A stretch of 64,000 bases of DNA. Origin: Deltaproteobacteria bacterium. Its GTDB lineage: Bacteria > Desulfobacterota > Desulfobacteria > Desulfobacterales > Desulfosarcinaceae. A program made the position numbers and the translations under genes. The stretch lies in the NCBI GenBank assembly GCA_021824175.1, contig JAKALP010000006.1, positions 124,001-188,000 on the forward strand, written 5' to 3'. The notes below the pieces were generated by a model. The model made no database searches. It saw only the letters and a list, made by a program, of their open reading frames with translations, and was not told the DNA's origin. Shown in pieces: positions 28,823-38,748 of the stretch (its first letter is position 1; every line of letters starts with the position of its first letter).

Positions 28823-30184
28823 TTAAATCCCGTACTGCTTGCGCTTGTGCCACAGGGTGGCCTGATCGATGCCGAGAATGTTGGCGGCTTCCTGAAGGGT
28901 CTTGGTGGCGGCGACGACCCGGCGGATGTGGTGTTCTTCGACGGTCTTCAACGAAACCAGATCGCCCAGCCGCAATGGCGGTGTTTGGGGCGTGATGACG
29001 GCCGGCAGATGGGCCAGCTCCACCGTGTCGCCCGCGCAGAGGATGGCGGCGCGCTCCACGGCGTTGCGCAGCTCGCGGAGATTGCCCGGCCAGGGATAGT
29101 GTTGTAAAGCCGCGGCCGCCGCCGCGCTGAAGCCCTTGATCACCTTGTGGTTCTGGGCCGCGAAAAAGGTCAGCATCTGGGCAGCCAGCGGCTCCACGTC
29201 CTGGGGACGCTCGACCAGGGGGGGCAAATCGATTTGAATCACGTTCAAGCGGTAGTAAAGATCCTCCCGGAAGCGCCCTTGCCGCAAGGCCTGATCCAGA
29301 TCGGTGTTGGTGGCGGCCAGGATGCGCAGGTCCGCCTTGCGGGTGCGCGGATCACCCACCCGTTCGTATTCATGATCCTGAATGAAGCGCAGCAGTTTGG
29401 GCTGAAGAGGCAAGGGCAGATCGCCGATCTCATCCAAAAACAGAGTGCCGCCCTCGCAGGCCGCCACCCGGCCGGGTTGGTCGCGCAGTGCGCCGGTAAA
29501 AGCGCCCTTCACATGGCCGAAGAGTTCGCTCTCCAGCAGCTCGGGGCTCAGGGTTGGGCATGAGACCGTGCCAAAGGGTTTGCCGGCCCGCTGGCTCCAG
29601 CCATGGATGGCGCGCGCCAGCACGGTTTTGCCCGTGCCGCTGGGGCCGCGCAACAGAACCACCGCTTCCGAGGCCGCCACTTGCCGGGCCAGTTCCATGG
29701 CCCGTTGCATGCCAGGGTGTTGAGAAGCAAAAGAGACTTCGGGATGCAAGCGCTCCAGCTCTTCCTTCAGGGTTGCCAGACGCTGCTCCATGCCGCGCAG
29801 CGCCGCCACCCGCTCGGTCACCAGCTGGACCTGATCCGGCGTGAACGGCTTGGGAATATAATCGGCGGCGCCCCGGCGCATGGCTTCCACGGCCGTATCA
29901 ATGGAAGCATAGGCCGTGATGACCACAATCTTGAGCCAGGGGGAGGCACCCAAAAGCACGGGGATCAAGTCAAGACCACTCTCCGTGCCCAAACGCAGAT
30001 CCACGAAGGCCAGGTCAAAGACCTGCCGGTCGGTCTCGGAGCGCGCATCCTTGGCGTTGCTCACCGCCATCACGTTGTGGCCAAGGGTTTCCAGGCAGAT
30101 GGCCAGGGTTTTGCGGATATTGGGCTCATCATCCACGATGAGGATATTGAGGCATTTGGGGGTGTCGCGGTGAATGGCGGTCAT
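28823..30184 (-). CDS. sigma-54-dependent response regulator (NtrC family) of the kdp locus
   Basis: 453 aa. Receiver domain (about 13-130) with D18-D19 acidic pocket and phosphoacceptor Asp62 (AFVDLRLG). AAA+ domain with Walker A GPSGTGKT, the sigma-54-contact loop GAFTGA (227-232) and TLFLDEIGDLPL. A Fis-type helix-turn-helix ends the protein (EAANILGIDQATLWHKRK). The next gene downstream is a histidine kinase preceded by a sigma-54 promoter, and the Kdp pump follows. No KdpE-type (OmpR family) regulator is present. It is therefore the best candidate for the kdp activator. It starts 29 bp after a two-helix membrane protein gene. Confidence 0.93.
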   Translation of the reverse strand: MTAIHRDTPKCLNILIVDDEPNIRKTLAICLETLGHNVMAVSNAKDARSETDRQVFDLAFVDLRLGTESGLDLIPVLLGASPWLKIVVITAYASIDTAVEAMRRGAADYIPKPFTPDQVQLVTERVAALRGMEQRLATLKEELERLHPEVSFASQHPGMQRAMELARQVAASEAVVLLRGPSGTGKTVLARAIHGWSQRAGKPFGTVSCPTLSPELLESELFGHVKGAFTGALRDQPGRVAACEGGTLFLDEIGDLPLPLQPKLLRFIQDHEYERVGDPRTRKADLRILAATNTDLDQALRQGRFREDLYYRLNVIQIDLPPLVERPQDVEPLAAQMLTFFAAQNHKVIKGFSAAAAAALQHYPWPGNLRELRNAVERAAILCAGDTVELAHLPAVITPQTPPLRLGDLVSLKTVEEHHIRRVVAATKTLQEAANILGIDQATLWHKRKQYGI

Positions 30185-30213
30185 GGCGAATTTCGATTTT
30201 CCGCAAGCGGCCG

Positions 30214-30483
30214 TTAGATCTCTTTGTTTTGCTGATGGCGGAAGTAATAGCGCCGCGCCAGGCGGTAACCCACGGAAATGCAGACCCAGAGACAGAGCAG
30301 CAGCAGAAAAATCGGCATCCAGACCAGATCGTGGTAGTCCGGGTTGCCCCGTGCGGCGGCAATGCCGGCCCAGCTGAACACCATGATAAGCCCCATGGCA
30401 ATCAGCACGACCACGCAGGTTGTCGTGCTGTCGTGCCAGGGGGCGATCATTTTGCGAAACAGGGGATTAGGGTCCAGGCGCAT
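30214..30483 (-). CDS. small two-helix membrane protein, first gene of the kdp regulatory unit
   Basis: 89 aa with two predicted membrane helices (about 25-45 VVVLIAMGLIMVFSWAG and 57-77 MPIFLLLLCLWVCISVGY) and a basic, His-containing end. The ATG at 30481-30483 has GGAG seven bases upstream; a GTG at 30489 is the alternative. It lies 29 bp ahead of the NtrC-type regulator on the same strand. No family recognised. It could be a membrane partner of the two-component system, but position is the only support. Confidence 0.6.
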   Translation of the reverse strand: MRLDPNPLFRKMIAPWHDSTTTCVVVLIAMGLIMVFSWAGIAAARGNPDYHDLVWMPIFLLLLCLWVCISVGYRLARRYYFRHQQNKEI

Positions 30484-30672
30484 GCTCACTCTCCGGATGG
30501 TAATGAACCGAGCCTACCACGCTCCAACGGCTGAAAGCAACCCACCGTGGAATTCATCCATAAAGATTCTGAACGCCGCGGCCGATAATAAAGTATGGCA
30601 GTTAAAATCATGGATGGGAGCAGCTGCTTCAGGCTCTTGCCTGAAATCCATCCAGCTAACGGTGTCAGCCCG

Positions 30673-31359
30673 ATGAATATGGAATCAAAAGCACGAATTG
30701 TCCTGGTGGTCTCGGATCAGGCGCTCTTGTCGAAGTATCTCACCCATTTGTCCGCCCACCCGGTGGAGATCAAAACCGTAGGCTCCATCAAAGCGCTTGA
30801 AATGGTGTTGTCCAAGGAGCCCTTCAATGGCATCATCATTGATCTGAAAACCAAATTGAATGCTTCCAGGGATCAAAAAGAACTGGCTTACGAGCTTTTG
30901 GAACACTACCCCGTACTGCAATCCCGGATCATTCCGGAGACCGGCAAACTTCAAGCCTTGCCCTTTGGCAAAGCCCAGGGCGACGTGACCCTCGAGGCTT
31001 TCCTCACCAGCCTCTGCCCTTGTTTCGATGCCCGCACGGTGCGTACAAACCCGCGCAAACCCATCTTTTTCAACGTCTTGCTATCCAAAGACGGCGCCTT
31101 CACCGCCGAACAGGTGGAACGCACCTTCACCCTGAACGTCTCCCGCGGCGGCTGCTTCATCGCCAGCACGCAAGCCTGGATTACCGGTACCAATGCGGCG
31201 TTTATCCTCAAGGAGCTGTCCATCCGCACGCCCATTGTGGCCGACATCCGGTGGTGCGTGCCCTGGGGCAAAAAGATGGCCGTACCCGGTATCGGCGTCA
31301 AATTCGAAGACATCGACACTCGCCAGGCCCAGGAACTCATCGAAAAATTTGGTTTGTAG
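30673..31359 (+). CDS. PilZ-domain protein with degenerate receiver-like N-terminus
   Basis: 228 aa. Residues about 1-100 resemble a response-regulator fold (ARIVLVVSDQALLSKYL, IIIDLKTKLN) but lack a convincing phosphoacceptor. Residues about 120-225 match PilZ: LNVSRGGCFIAS, then VADIRWCVPWGK and PGIGVKFEDID. PilZ domains usually bind cyclic di-GMP; the N-terminal RxxxR motif is not clear here, so binding is uncertain. ATG 30673 lacks a good RBS; the frame is open from 30595. Hexamer hairpin B follows 55 bp after the stop. Confidence 0.7.
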   Translation: MNMESKARIVLVVSDQALLSKYLTHLSAHPVEIKTVGSIKALEMVLSKEPFNGIIIDLKTKLNASRDQKELAYELLEHYPVLQSRIIPETGKLQALPFGKAQGDVTLEAFLTSLCPCFDARTVRTNPRKPIFFNVLLSKDGAFTAEQVERTFTLNVSRGGCFIASTQAWITGTNAAFILKELSIRTPIVADIRWCVPWGKKMAVPGIGVKFEDIDTRQAQELIEKFGL

Positions 31360-31635
31360 TCTTTGGCTGGGTGTTGACGGTTGCTTGGGGCACCTGAAAC
31401 GCGGCCGTTTTTTTCGTACTTGTACTCGTACGCGTACTCGAGATGGTTGAGAAGGCTCTTCGAGTACGAGTACGAGTACGCGTACGAGTACGATTTGGAA
31501 ATAGAGCGATAGGCATCCGCCGTGACCGGCCCGCCAGTTCGTCTGAGCTGCATTGACACCGCTCCAGCCCCTGTGTATGCATGGTCCGTATCATCCACAT
31601 GCATTCGGTTGAAATCCTCCTTAATTGAGGCGCTG
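31360..31635. other. spacer after the PilZ gene, holding hexamer hairpin B
   Basis: 276 bp between the PilZ gene and the hybrid kinase. It contains GAAACGCGGCCGTTTTTT (31396-31413) and the hexamer hairpin (31414-31493). The kinase frame is open from 31522, but the signal-anchor start at 31636 is more credible. No promoter was identified. Confidence 0.5.
31414..31493. repeat. hexamer-built hairpin repeat, copy B
   Basis: Left arm TCGTACTTGTACTCG... ending at about 31441 and right arm from about 31460 to 31493 are inverted arrays of TCGTAC, TTGTAC and GCGTAC hexamers. The right array has one or two more units than the left, so pairing can slip. The loop GATGGTTGAGAAGGCTCT is related to those of copies A (reverse complement) and C. 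The left flank matches copy A at 17 of 18 bases, and the right flank TTTGGAAA resembles TATGGAAA of copy A. Confidence 0.85.
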
Positions 31636-34600
31636 ATGAAGATTTCCATTCGCTGGACGTTGATTCTCGGATTTCTGGGACTGATCTGGGCGACCCAATT
31701 GATCATCACCTCTTCGACCTATATCTCATCGAAAAAGGTCTTGTCCGGCCATGCCCGCGATATCATGCAAAATATCGCGGACCTCACCATGGTCCAGTCC
31801 AAAAACCATCTGGCCCTGGCCCAGGGCGCGGCCCAACTCACCAAGCGTTTGATGACTTCCAGAGTCTTCGGTTCCGACGAGAATCAACTGCTGGTGCTTG
31901 AGAAGTATTTTCTGGATCAATTGGCCATCTACCCGCACTTCGCTGGCATTTACATGGGCAAACCCAACGGTGATTTCTTCTATGTCAACCGCAGCGACGA
32001 TAAAACGCCGAGGGGCTTTCGCACCAAAATCATTCTTCATCTCCATGGCGAGCGCACCACCCAACTGATCTGGCGCGATGCCGGCGGCCAAATGATCCAG
32101 GAGAACGTCGACCCCCAGGACAGTTTCGATCCCCGCCAGCGGCCATGGTTTCAGAAGGTCGTGGCGGAGAAGGCCATTACCTGGACCGATCCCTATATCT
32201 TCTTTACTTCCCAAAAGCCGGGCATCACCATCGCGGGCCCCATCCTGGACGGCGATGAATTGAAAGCCGTGGTGGGCGTGGACATTGACATCGATCAGCT
32301 GTCATTGTTCATCAGCCAGTTGCGCATCGGCAAACACGGCCATGCCTTCATGTTCAACAACAACGGCGATGTCCTGGCCTTTCCCGATCCGGCCAAGCTC
32401 AAGCATCGAGACGACACCGCTTCAGGCAAAGCCCGGCTGGCCAAAATTGATGAGCTGGATGACGAGATCAGCAAAGCGGCCTTCCATTGTCTTTCCTGGC
32501 AACACGATGAACAGGGGCGCCTGCGCCTGGCCGCACCCGCCTTCGGACGCTTCATTTATGACGGTGAAGCCTATCTGGCTATGTTCACGCCCTTTCAGAA
32601 TACCCAATGGCCCTGGATGATCGGTGTTTATCTGCCCGAAAAAGATTATCTGGGCGGCATCCACGCCAACCAGCACTTCAACTTTGTGATCACCTTACTG
32701 CTCTCCGGGTTGGCCACGCTGATTGGCCTGCGTCTGGCCCGGGGCATCATCCGCCCCCTGGCCGGCCTGGAAAAGGAGGCCTTGGCCATCAAACAAAACG
32801 ATCTGTCACGGCAGTACGATATCCGCTCGGCCTACAAAGAGATTCAGGAAACGGCCGACTCCTTTGCCCGCATGAAGGAATCACTTAAGAGCGGCGAAGA
32901 GAAGTACCGCAGTATTTTCGAAAACATCCAGGATGTCTACTACGAAACCAGCGTGGACGGGCGCATATTGGAAATCAGTCCCTCGGTTCAAAAAATCTCG
33001 GCCTTCACCCGCGAAGACCTGGTGGGCACCAACTTCGAGCAGCGCTACTATGATCCCCTGGCCCGGCGAAGATTCATGGAGATCATTACCCGAGAAGACA
33101 AAGTCAATGACTACGAAATAGAACTCTTCAACAAAGACGGCACCAGGAACTACTGCGCCATCAGCGCGGTGCTCAAACGCGATGCGGACGGCCAGCCGTT
33201 GAAGATCATCGGCTCGCTGCGGGTGATCAATGATCGCAAGCGGGCCGAAATGGAGCTGCGGCGCTATCAGGAGAAATTGGAAGCATTGGTCACGGATCGT
33301 ACCCGCGATCTGGAGCAAAGCAACCAGCAGTTGCGGCTGGAAGTGGAAGCCCGCAAAGAAAAAGAAGCCCAACTGCGAATCAGCGAGGAGCGCTATCGCT
33401 CCATCATCGAGAATATGGACAGCGGCTATTATGAGATGAATCTCACGGGCCACCTGACCTTCTTCAACGACCGCCTGGTCCAACTGCTGGGCTATACCAA
33501 AGAAGAGTTGCTGGGCAAGCATTTCAGGGAATGCGTGGTCCCGGATTTGGTGCCGATCCTCGAGCTTAAATTCAAAGCCATCCTGCGCACCGGACTGCCG
33601 GCCAAACTCTCGCGCTACAATGCGCTGCGCAAAGATGGCAAAATCAAATCCGTGGAAGCCACCGTGACCCTGCTAACCGGTCCTGATGGTGAGCCCACCG
33701 GATTTCGGGGCGTCGTGTTGGATATCAGCGACCGGCTCAGCGCCGAAGAAGAGAAGAAAAAGCTGGAGGAGCGTTTTCAGCAGATCCAGCGCCTGGAGGG
33801 CATCGCCACCCTGGCCGGGGGCGTGGCCCACGATTTTAACAATTTGCTGATGGGCATCCAGGGCAATGTATCGCTGATGCTGCTGGATGCGCCCCCTGAA
33901 AGCTCCCACCGCGACAAGCTCAAAAGCATAGAATCCTGCGTGGCGGCCGGCGCGGATCTGACCCGGCAACTGCTGGGTTTTGCCCGCGGCGGCAAATACA
34001 TGGTCAAGCCCCTGGACCTCAATCACGTCACCCAGCGGGCGGCCGGCATGTTTGGCCGCACCCGCAAAGAGATTAAAATCGTGCAGAAGCTGCAAAGCGA
34101 TCTGTGGACCGTGATGGCGGATGCCAACCAGATCCAACAAGTGCTACTCAATATCTACATCAATGCCTGGCAAGCCATGCCCAATGGCGGCCATATCTAC
34201 ATCGAGACCAAAAACTGCGTACTGGATGAAGCCTTTGTGCGGCCCTTTGATATTCCCGCGGGCCGCTATGTGTGCATTTCCGTGGCCGATGTGGGCCTGG
34301 GCATGGAAGTAGAGGTGCAAAAAAGAATTTTTGAGCCCTTTTTTACTACCAAAGAAGTGGGCCGGGGAACAGGCCTGGGCCTGGCTTCGGCCTATGGCAT
34401 CATTAAAAACCACGGCGGCGCTATCGACTTTGTCAGCCAGGTGGGCGAGGGGACGACCTTTTATATCTACTTGCCGGGCAGTGACGCCAAACCGCTGGCG
34501 GAGCGCGAGCGGCATACCATGATCGTCAGAGGCAGCGGTACGATCTTGCTGGTGGACGACGAACGGAGAATTCTGACGGTCAGCCAATCCATGCTCGAAA

Positions 34601-34899
34601 GATTGGGCTACACGGTTCTGCCGGCCGAAGGTGGATTGCCGGCCCTTGAGATTTTCGAGCAATTCAAGGATCGCATCGACCTGGTCGTACTGGATATGAT
34701 CATGCCCGATCTGAGCGGCAGCGCCGTGTTCGATCATCTGCGCGACATGCGGCCCGACGTGAAAGTGTTGCTGTGCAGCGGCTACAGCCTGACCCAGCAA
34801 GCCGAAGACATGCTGGCGCGCGGCTGCGCGGGCTTCATCCAGAAACCCTTTAACATGGAGCGGCTCAGCCAGAAGATCAAAGAGATCCTCAAGGGGTAA
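31636..34899 (+). CDS. hybrid sensor histidine kinase (dCache-HAMP-PAS-PAS-HK-REC)
   Basis: 1087 aa. Signal anchor about 8-28; double-Cache periplasmic sensor about 45-335 ([59 protein letters not shown]); second helix about 350-370; HAMP; two PAS domains (about 425-545 and 590-710) split by a coiled coil; HisKA with His732 in GGVAHDFNN; ATPase with [14 protein letters not shown]-terminal receiver with Asp1020 in [10 protein letters not shown]. The dCache sensor suggests a small organic ligand. No output protein is adjacent, so the phosphorelay target is unknown. Start ATG 31636 follows TTGAGG. Confidence 0.9.
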   Translation: MKISIRWTLILGFLGLIWATQLIITSSTYISSKKVLSGHARDIMQNIADLTMVQSKNHLALAQGAAQLTKRLMTSRVFGSDENQLLVLEKYFLDQLAIYPHFAGIYMGKPNGDFFYVNRSDDKTPRGFRTKIILHLHGERTTQLIWRDAGGQMIQENVDPQDSFDPRQRPWFQKVVAEKAITWTDPYIFFTSQKPGITIAGPILDGDELKAVVGVDIDIDQLSLFISQLRIGKHGHAFMFNNNGDVLAFPDPAKLKHRDDTASGKARLAKIDELDDEISKAAFHCLSWQHDEQGRLRLAAPAFGRFIYDGEAYLAMFTPFQNTQWPWMIGVYLPEKDYLGGIHANQHFNFVITLLLSGLATLIGLRLARGIIRPLAGLEKEALAIKQNDLSRQYDIRSAYKEIQETADSFARMKESLKSGEEKYRSIFENIQDVYYETSVDGRILEISPSVQKISAFTREDLVGTNFEQRYYDPLARRRFMEIITREDKVNDYEIELFNKDGTRNYCAISAVLKRDADGQPLKIIGSLRVINDRKRAEMELRRYQEKLEALVTDRTRDLEQSNQQLRLEVEARKEKEAQLRISEERYRSIIENMDSGYYEMNLTGHLTFFNDRLVQLLGYTKEELLGKHFRECVVPDLVPILELKFKAILRTGLPAKLSRYNALRKDGKIKSVEATVTLLTGPDGEPTGFRGVVLDISDRLSAEEEKKKLEERFQQIQRLEGIATLAGGVAHDFNNLLMGIQGNVSLMLLDAPPESSHRDKLKSIESCVAAGADLTRQLLGFARGGKYMVKPLDLNHVTQRAAGMFGRTRKEIKIVQKLQSDLWTVMADANQIQQVLLNIYINAWQAMPNGGHIYIETKNCVLDEAFVRPFDIPAGRYVCISVADVGLGMEVEVQKRIFEPFFTTKEVGRGTGLGLASAYGIIKNHGGAIDFVSQVGEGTTFYIYLPGSDAKPLAERERHTMIVRGSGTILLVDDERRILTVSQSMLERLGYTVLPAEGGLPALEIFEQFKDRIDLVVLDMIMPDLSGSAVFDHLRDMRPDVKVLLCSGYSLTQQAEDMLARGCAGFIQKPFNMERLSQKIKEILKG

Positions 34900-34950
34900 A
34901 TTTATATTGTTTCACCCTCTTGGATTTGCTATGAAAGGCGCCAAAACAAC

Positions 34951-35026
34951 GGGGATGTAGCTCAGTTGGGAGAGCGCGGCGTTCGCAACGCCGAGGTCAG
35001 GGGTTCGATCCCCCTCATCTCCACCA
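34951..35026 (+). tRNA. tRNA-Ala(CGC)
   Basis: 76-nt cloverleaf starting GGGGATGTAGCTCAG, anticodon arm CGGCG-TTCGCAA-CGCCG (anticodon CGC), T-arm AGGGGTTCGATCCCCCT, encoded CCA. One G-U pair in the acceptor stem. CGC-anticodon tRNA-Ala reads GCG codons. Confidence 0.96.
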
Positions 35027-35054
35027 AAACAAAATCCACCTTGCTGTTTTGCCA

Positions 35055-35081
35055 TAGCCCTCGGAAAACCGGGGGCTTTTT
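35055..35081 (+). terminator. terminator after tRNA-Ala
   Basis: Stem AGCCCTCGG / CCGGGGGCT with an AAAA loop and one T-G pair, followed by five T residues, about 30 bp after the tRNA 3' end. Confidence 0.8.
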
Positions 35082-35231
35082 GCTTACCGCGCTTCTTGTT
35101 TTTGCTGCCTTGAAATCCCTGCGCCATCATTATGATAGGCTGATTTGATAGTTGACATCGAACTTCTTTGGTGATTATGTGTCCCGATCTAACTTTGTCC
35201 CACGATCCTGGGGTAATTTAAGGAGATCCGT

Positions 35232-35705
35232 ATGAAGCAAAAGTACGCCATTCTTCGCGATGACGACCAGAAAACATTGGTAGTGCGCGAATATGCAGAG
35301 CTTGATAAAGAAATGATGTCGCTGCTGTGTGAGGAGACCTATCCTCAGGCAACTGTCCAAGCAGCGATCAAGCAAGGCGCCCAGGCGGTCATCAACGTGA
35401 TTCGCACCAACAACATGTACCCGCCTACCTTGTTTGCCCAAGCCATAGCCGAGGCCATCATGGGGATTTTGGCCAAGGGCGGCAATCCATCGGCTGAACT
35501 CTTTTTTGATGACAAGGAGCTCTTCAACCAGGATATCGTGCTGCCGGCCGAAGAAAGCGATGAAGAAGCAGAAGAGGATGTGGATGTCGACGAACTATTG
35601 GATGACAACATAGACGATGATTTTGAAGACGATAAAGTATTGAAGGATCTCAAATCCTCTATCCAAGTGGCCGATGACGAAACGCCTGATCCGGATGAGT
35701 TGTAA
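35232..35705 (+). CDS. conserved-looking hypothetical protein with acidic tail
   Basis: 157 aa, not assigned to a family. Residues 1-95 look like a small helical domain (REYAELDKEMMSLLCEE, AAIKQGAQAVINVIR, FAQAIAEAIMGILAK). The tail, about 108-157, is highly acidic (EESDEEAEEDVDVDELLDD). No signal peptide or membrane helix, so probably cytoplasmic. A strong RBS (TAAGGAGATC) precedes ATG 35232 and a strong terminator follows, so it is a monocistronic gene that is probably well expressed. Acidic tails of this kind often bind basic partners, but the function is not inferred. Confidence 0.75.
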   Translation: MKQKYAILRDDDQKTLVVREYAELDKEMMSLLCEETYPQATVQAAIKQGAQAVINVIRTNNMYPPTLFAQAIAEAIMGILAKGGNPSAELFFDDKELFNQDIVLPAEESDEEAEEDVDVDELLDDNIDDDFEDDKVLKDLKSSIQVADDETPDPDEL

Positions 35706-35747
35706 TCCATCAGGCCGCTCACTAGCCCTTGCAGCCATGATCAAGAC

Positions 35748-35780
35748 AACGCCCTGCCAGAGCCGGCAGGGCGTTTTTAT
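35748..35780 (+). terminator. terminator after the acidic hypothetical gene
   Basis: Perfect 11-bp stem AACGCCCTGCC (35748-35758) / GGCAGGGCGTT (35765-35775) with a 6-base loop and a T-run. It lies between converging genes and can also serve the thioredoxin-like gene's neighbourhood on the minus strand. Confidence 0.88.
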
Positions 35781-36280
35781 TGGCCCAATCCATCCAGCTT
35801 ATTGATTTTCGCCAACAGGGCCCGGGCATTTTGCTGGCCGGGCGAGCTCTCCACCAGTTTGCCCTTATTCATCACCAGCAGGGTCGGCACCCCCACGATT
35901 CTTAAGGCGGAGATCAAGGCCGGCCCCACATGGTAGACCGGGAAAGGCAATTGCAGCTTATTGACCAGGCGCTGGACAGGGGCTGGCCCCTCATCATCCA
36001 CGCTCACGGCAATGATCTGAATCTGCTGGGAGGGCTTATTGCGGTACACTTCGGCCACATCGGGAAGTTCGTGTCTGCAAGGCGAACACCACGTGGCGAA
36101 CACCACCACCAAGCCGGTGAAGGTTTCGGCCGTGACCAGATCGGCGAACTGGTTCAACTCCAGGGATTGCACCGGATTGGTGGTCGGCGAGTCCGTGTTC
36201 GAGCATGCCCCGTCGCACAGCAGTACAACCATCAAAGTTAAGGAAATCCACGCGGGTATTCGTCCGGCTCTCATAAACAA
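35777..36280 (-). CDS. TlpA/ResA-like thioredoxin-fold protein
   Basis: 167-aa membrane-anchored or exported thiol-disulfide protein. It has an N-terminal hydrophobic signal segment (about 8-22) with cysteines at 22 and 26, the latter a possible but imperfect lipobox (DGAC). The thioredoxin active site is WCSPC within ATWCSPCRHELPDV, followed by VDDEGPAPV and the cis-Pro region VGVPTLLVMNKGK. Such proteins keep periplasmic cytochrome c apoproteins or other substrates reduced. No ccm gene is adjacent. The multiheme cytochrome DsrJ elsewhere in the window would be a plausible client of the pathway, but this is inference. Confidence 0.85.
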   Translation of the reverse strand: MFMRAGRIPAWISLTLMVVLLCDGACSNTDSPTTNPVQSLELNQFADLVTAETFTGLVVVFATWCSPCRHELPDVAEVYRNKPSQQIQIIAVSVDDEGPAPVQRLVNKLQLPFPVYHVGPALISALRIVGVPTLLVMNKGKLVESSPGQQNARALLAKINKLDGLGQ

Positions 36281-36321
36281 TCCTTTTTGCGTCCCCTTTT
36301 CGAAGAAGTCGCCGGATCGTA

Positions 36322-38622
36322 TTACAAGATGCTGGCTGCCGCAAGATTGAAGCCGCCCTTGGTTTCATCGAGGGCCTTGCGCACCAGTTTGGCCAGTTCC
36401 GCCCTTACTATGGGTTTATAGGCGAACCCCCGTATTCCCAAGGCCGCGGCGTTTTCAGCGGACAATTGGTCGCTGAAGCCCGTACATAGCAGGATGGGAA
36501 GCTCCGGCCGGATGGCAATGAGCTTGGCGGCCAGCCGATCACCAGTCAAATTGGGCATGGCCAGATCGGTGATCACCAGATCAAAGGCCATCGGCTGTTT
36601 TCTGAACAAGGCCAGGGCCTCCATGCTGCTGGACTGGGCCGTAACCGTATACCCCAGTCTTTCCAGTATTTGAGCGCCAATGCGGATAATACTGAGTTCG
36701 TCATCCACCAATAAAATGCGCTCATCGCCGCGAGGCAGCGATTGCGAGTCAAGGACTGGTTGAACCTCATGATTTTGGGTGACCGGAAAATAGATCGTAA
36801 AGGTGGCGCCCTGACCGGGCTGACTTTCCACCTCAATCTTGCCGCCATAAGTCTCCACGATGCCGTGCACCATGGCGAGCCCCATGCCGGTGCCTTTGCC
36901 AACCTCCTTGGTGGTGAAATAGGGATCGAAGATGAACGGCAGGATTTCGCGAGCGATACCGGTGCCCGTGTCCGCGACCGTCAACTGCAGGTAATGTCCT
37001 GGCTTCAGCTCCGGCGCGGTACTGGCCTGATCCGCAGCCAACACCCGATCGGTCAACCGGACCGTCAGCGTGCCGCCCTCCTTTTCCATGGCATGGACCG
37101 AATTGGTGCACAGATTCATCAACACTTGATGCACCTGGGCTGGATTGCCCATGATCTGGGCATCGCTGGCGATATCCGTGGAGATCTGAATGGTGGCCGG
37201 GGTAGTGGAGCGGATCAGTTTGAGGGCTTCCTTCACAATGGTGCTCACCTGGATGGGGTTGACATCCTCCGTGGATTGGCGGGCAAAAGTGAGAATCTGC
37301 TTGACCAGCTCCTTGGCCCTTTGGCCAGCGGATAAGATCTCCTGCAGGTTGTCGTGAAGCTGGGCCTCTTTGGACACATCATCCAGGCAAAGTTCGGTGA
37401 ACCCGATGATGGCCGACAGAATATTGTTGAAATCGTGGGCAATGCCGCCGGCCAGGGTGCCGATGGCCTCCATTTTGCGCGCCTGGCGCAATTGGCCTTC
37501 CAGCTTGATCCGCTCTTGCTCGGCCCGTTTGCGTTCCGAGATGTCGCGGGTGATGCCGATCACCACATCGGCCCGCCCCTGGGCATCGGGAATCAATGAA
37601 AGCGAAAATTCGGCCCAGAGGGTGGAGCCGTCTTTCTTATACATTTCAACTTCCAGGGTCATGGAGCGGTCTTCTCCTGAGCGGTGATCCATGATCAGCA
37701 CGCGGGAGAGCAGTTTTTCCACTTTGCGCCGGGAGTCCGGAGTGAAGGTTTTTTCCAGCGGGAGTTCCATGGCCTCCTGAGGAGTAAAGCCCCTCATCTT
37801 TTCAATCGAGGGACTTACATAGGTCACCTTTTTCCGGCTGATGTCCAAAGTCCAGATCACATCGCTGGCATTGTCCGCCAATAGCCGGTATTGGGCCTCC
37901 CTGGCGCGCAGCGCAATTTCAATCTGTTTGCGCTCCTCGACCTCCTTTTCCAGTTGGGCTTTGGCTTTGATCAGCTCCTGGCGCTCATCTTCCAGCCGGC
38001 CTGCCAGGAGATTCTCCTGGTGATGGCTGGAACTCAGTCTTTTGAGCAACACCGAAACCGAGATCGCCACCATCAGATTCAACGCAATGAAGTTGATGCC
38101 CGCGGCGAGTGTGGCCGCCGTTGTCTTAAAAAAGGGAAAGCCTTGACCGAAATAAGCTTGATGAATCAAAAAGCCAAGGAGGAATATCGTCGTCCCATTG
38201 GCTGCCACCACCAGCAGGGCTGCTCTGGAGCCCAGCAGGACACCGGCGATGACGGCCGACGTGAATAGCCAGATTGGTCCGCCGCTCAAAGGACCCAGAA
38301 TCCCAATCACAAGGACGCCAATGCCATAGGCGCTCAAAACAATGACGCTGGCCCGAAGCTCATAGCTTGGGCCGCGAATAAACAGCACTCCGAAGCACAG
38401 CATGTAGCCGAAGCTATCAATGATCAATAGATTCCAGAGGCCATGGGCAAATGCCAGATAGGCGGCGATCATCAGTCCAAAAATAAACACGGCCAGCCCC
38501 GACAGCACCATCGTGGCCAAAATCTTGGCCCGCCAATACAACAGCTGGTCCTGCGCAAATCTTGCCGAAGGCAACATCCGCTGCACGGAAAGATTGATCA
38601 ATCGTGAAATGAAATTCATCAT
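36322..38622 (-). CDS. hybrid sensor histidine kinase with multi-helix membrane input, PAS and receiver
   Basis: 766 aa. About six membrane helices in residues 25-190 form a MASE-like input, followed by a coiled coil, PAS (about 230-360), HisKA with His396 in GGIAHDFNN, ATPase with GKGTGMGLAMVHG, and a C-terminal receiver with Asp686 (LVITDLAMPN). The adjacent ATGs at 38620-38622 and 38617-38619, preceded by GTGAGG, are better than the longer frame from 38685, which lacks hydrophobic character. No cognate output gene is adjacent. Confidence 0.88.
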   Translation of the reverse strand: MMNFISRLINLSVQRMLPSARFAQDQLLYWRAKILATMVLSGLAVFIFGLMIAAYLAFAHGLWNLLIIDSFGYMLCFGVLFIRGPSYELRASVIVLSAYGIGVLVIGILGPLSGGPIWLFTSAVIAGVLLGSRAALLVVAANGTTIFLLGFLIHQAYFGQGFPFFKTTAATLAAGINFIALNLMVAISVSVLLKRLSSSHHQENLLAGRLEDERQELIKAKAQLEKEVEERKQIEIALRAREAQYRLLADNASDVIWTLDISRKKVTYVSPSIEKMRGFTPQEAMELPLEKTFTPDSRRKVEKLLSRVLIMDHRSGEDRSMTLEVEMYKKDGSTLWAEFSLSLIPDAQGRADVVIGITRDISERKRAEQERIKLEGQLRQARKMEAIGTLAGGIAHDFNNILSAIIGFTELCLDDVSKEAQLHDNLQEILSAGQRAKELVKQILTFARQSTEDVNPIQVSTIVKEALKLIRSTTPATIQISTDIASDAQIMGNPAQVHQVLMNLCTNSVHAMEKEGGTLTVRLTDRVLAADQASTAPELKPGHYLQLTVADTGTGIAREILPFIFDPYFTTKEVGKGTGMGLAMVHGIVETYGGKIEVESQPGQGATFTIYFPVTQNHEVQPVLDSQSLPRGDERILLVDDELSIIRIGAQILERLGYTVTAQSSSMEALALFRKQPMAFDLVITDLAMPNLTGDRLAAKLIAIRPELPILLCTGFSDQLSAENAAALGIRGFAYKPIVRAELAKLVRKALDETKGGFNLAAASIL

Positions 38623-38748
38623 TGCCGCGGGCCTCACACTCGACGCATTGCCGTCGGGGCCGCAAACCTTGGGTCGACGACCCAAGCCGCGGCACCGGAA
38701 TTGATCCCATACCGGACATCTAATTATCGGCTCAAAACAGGGAAGAGA

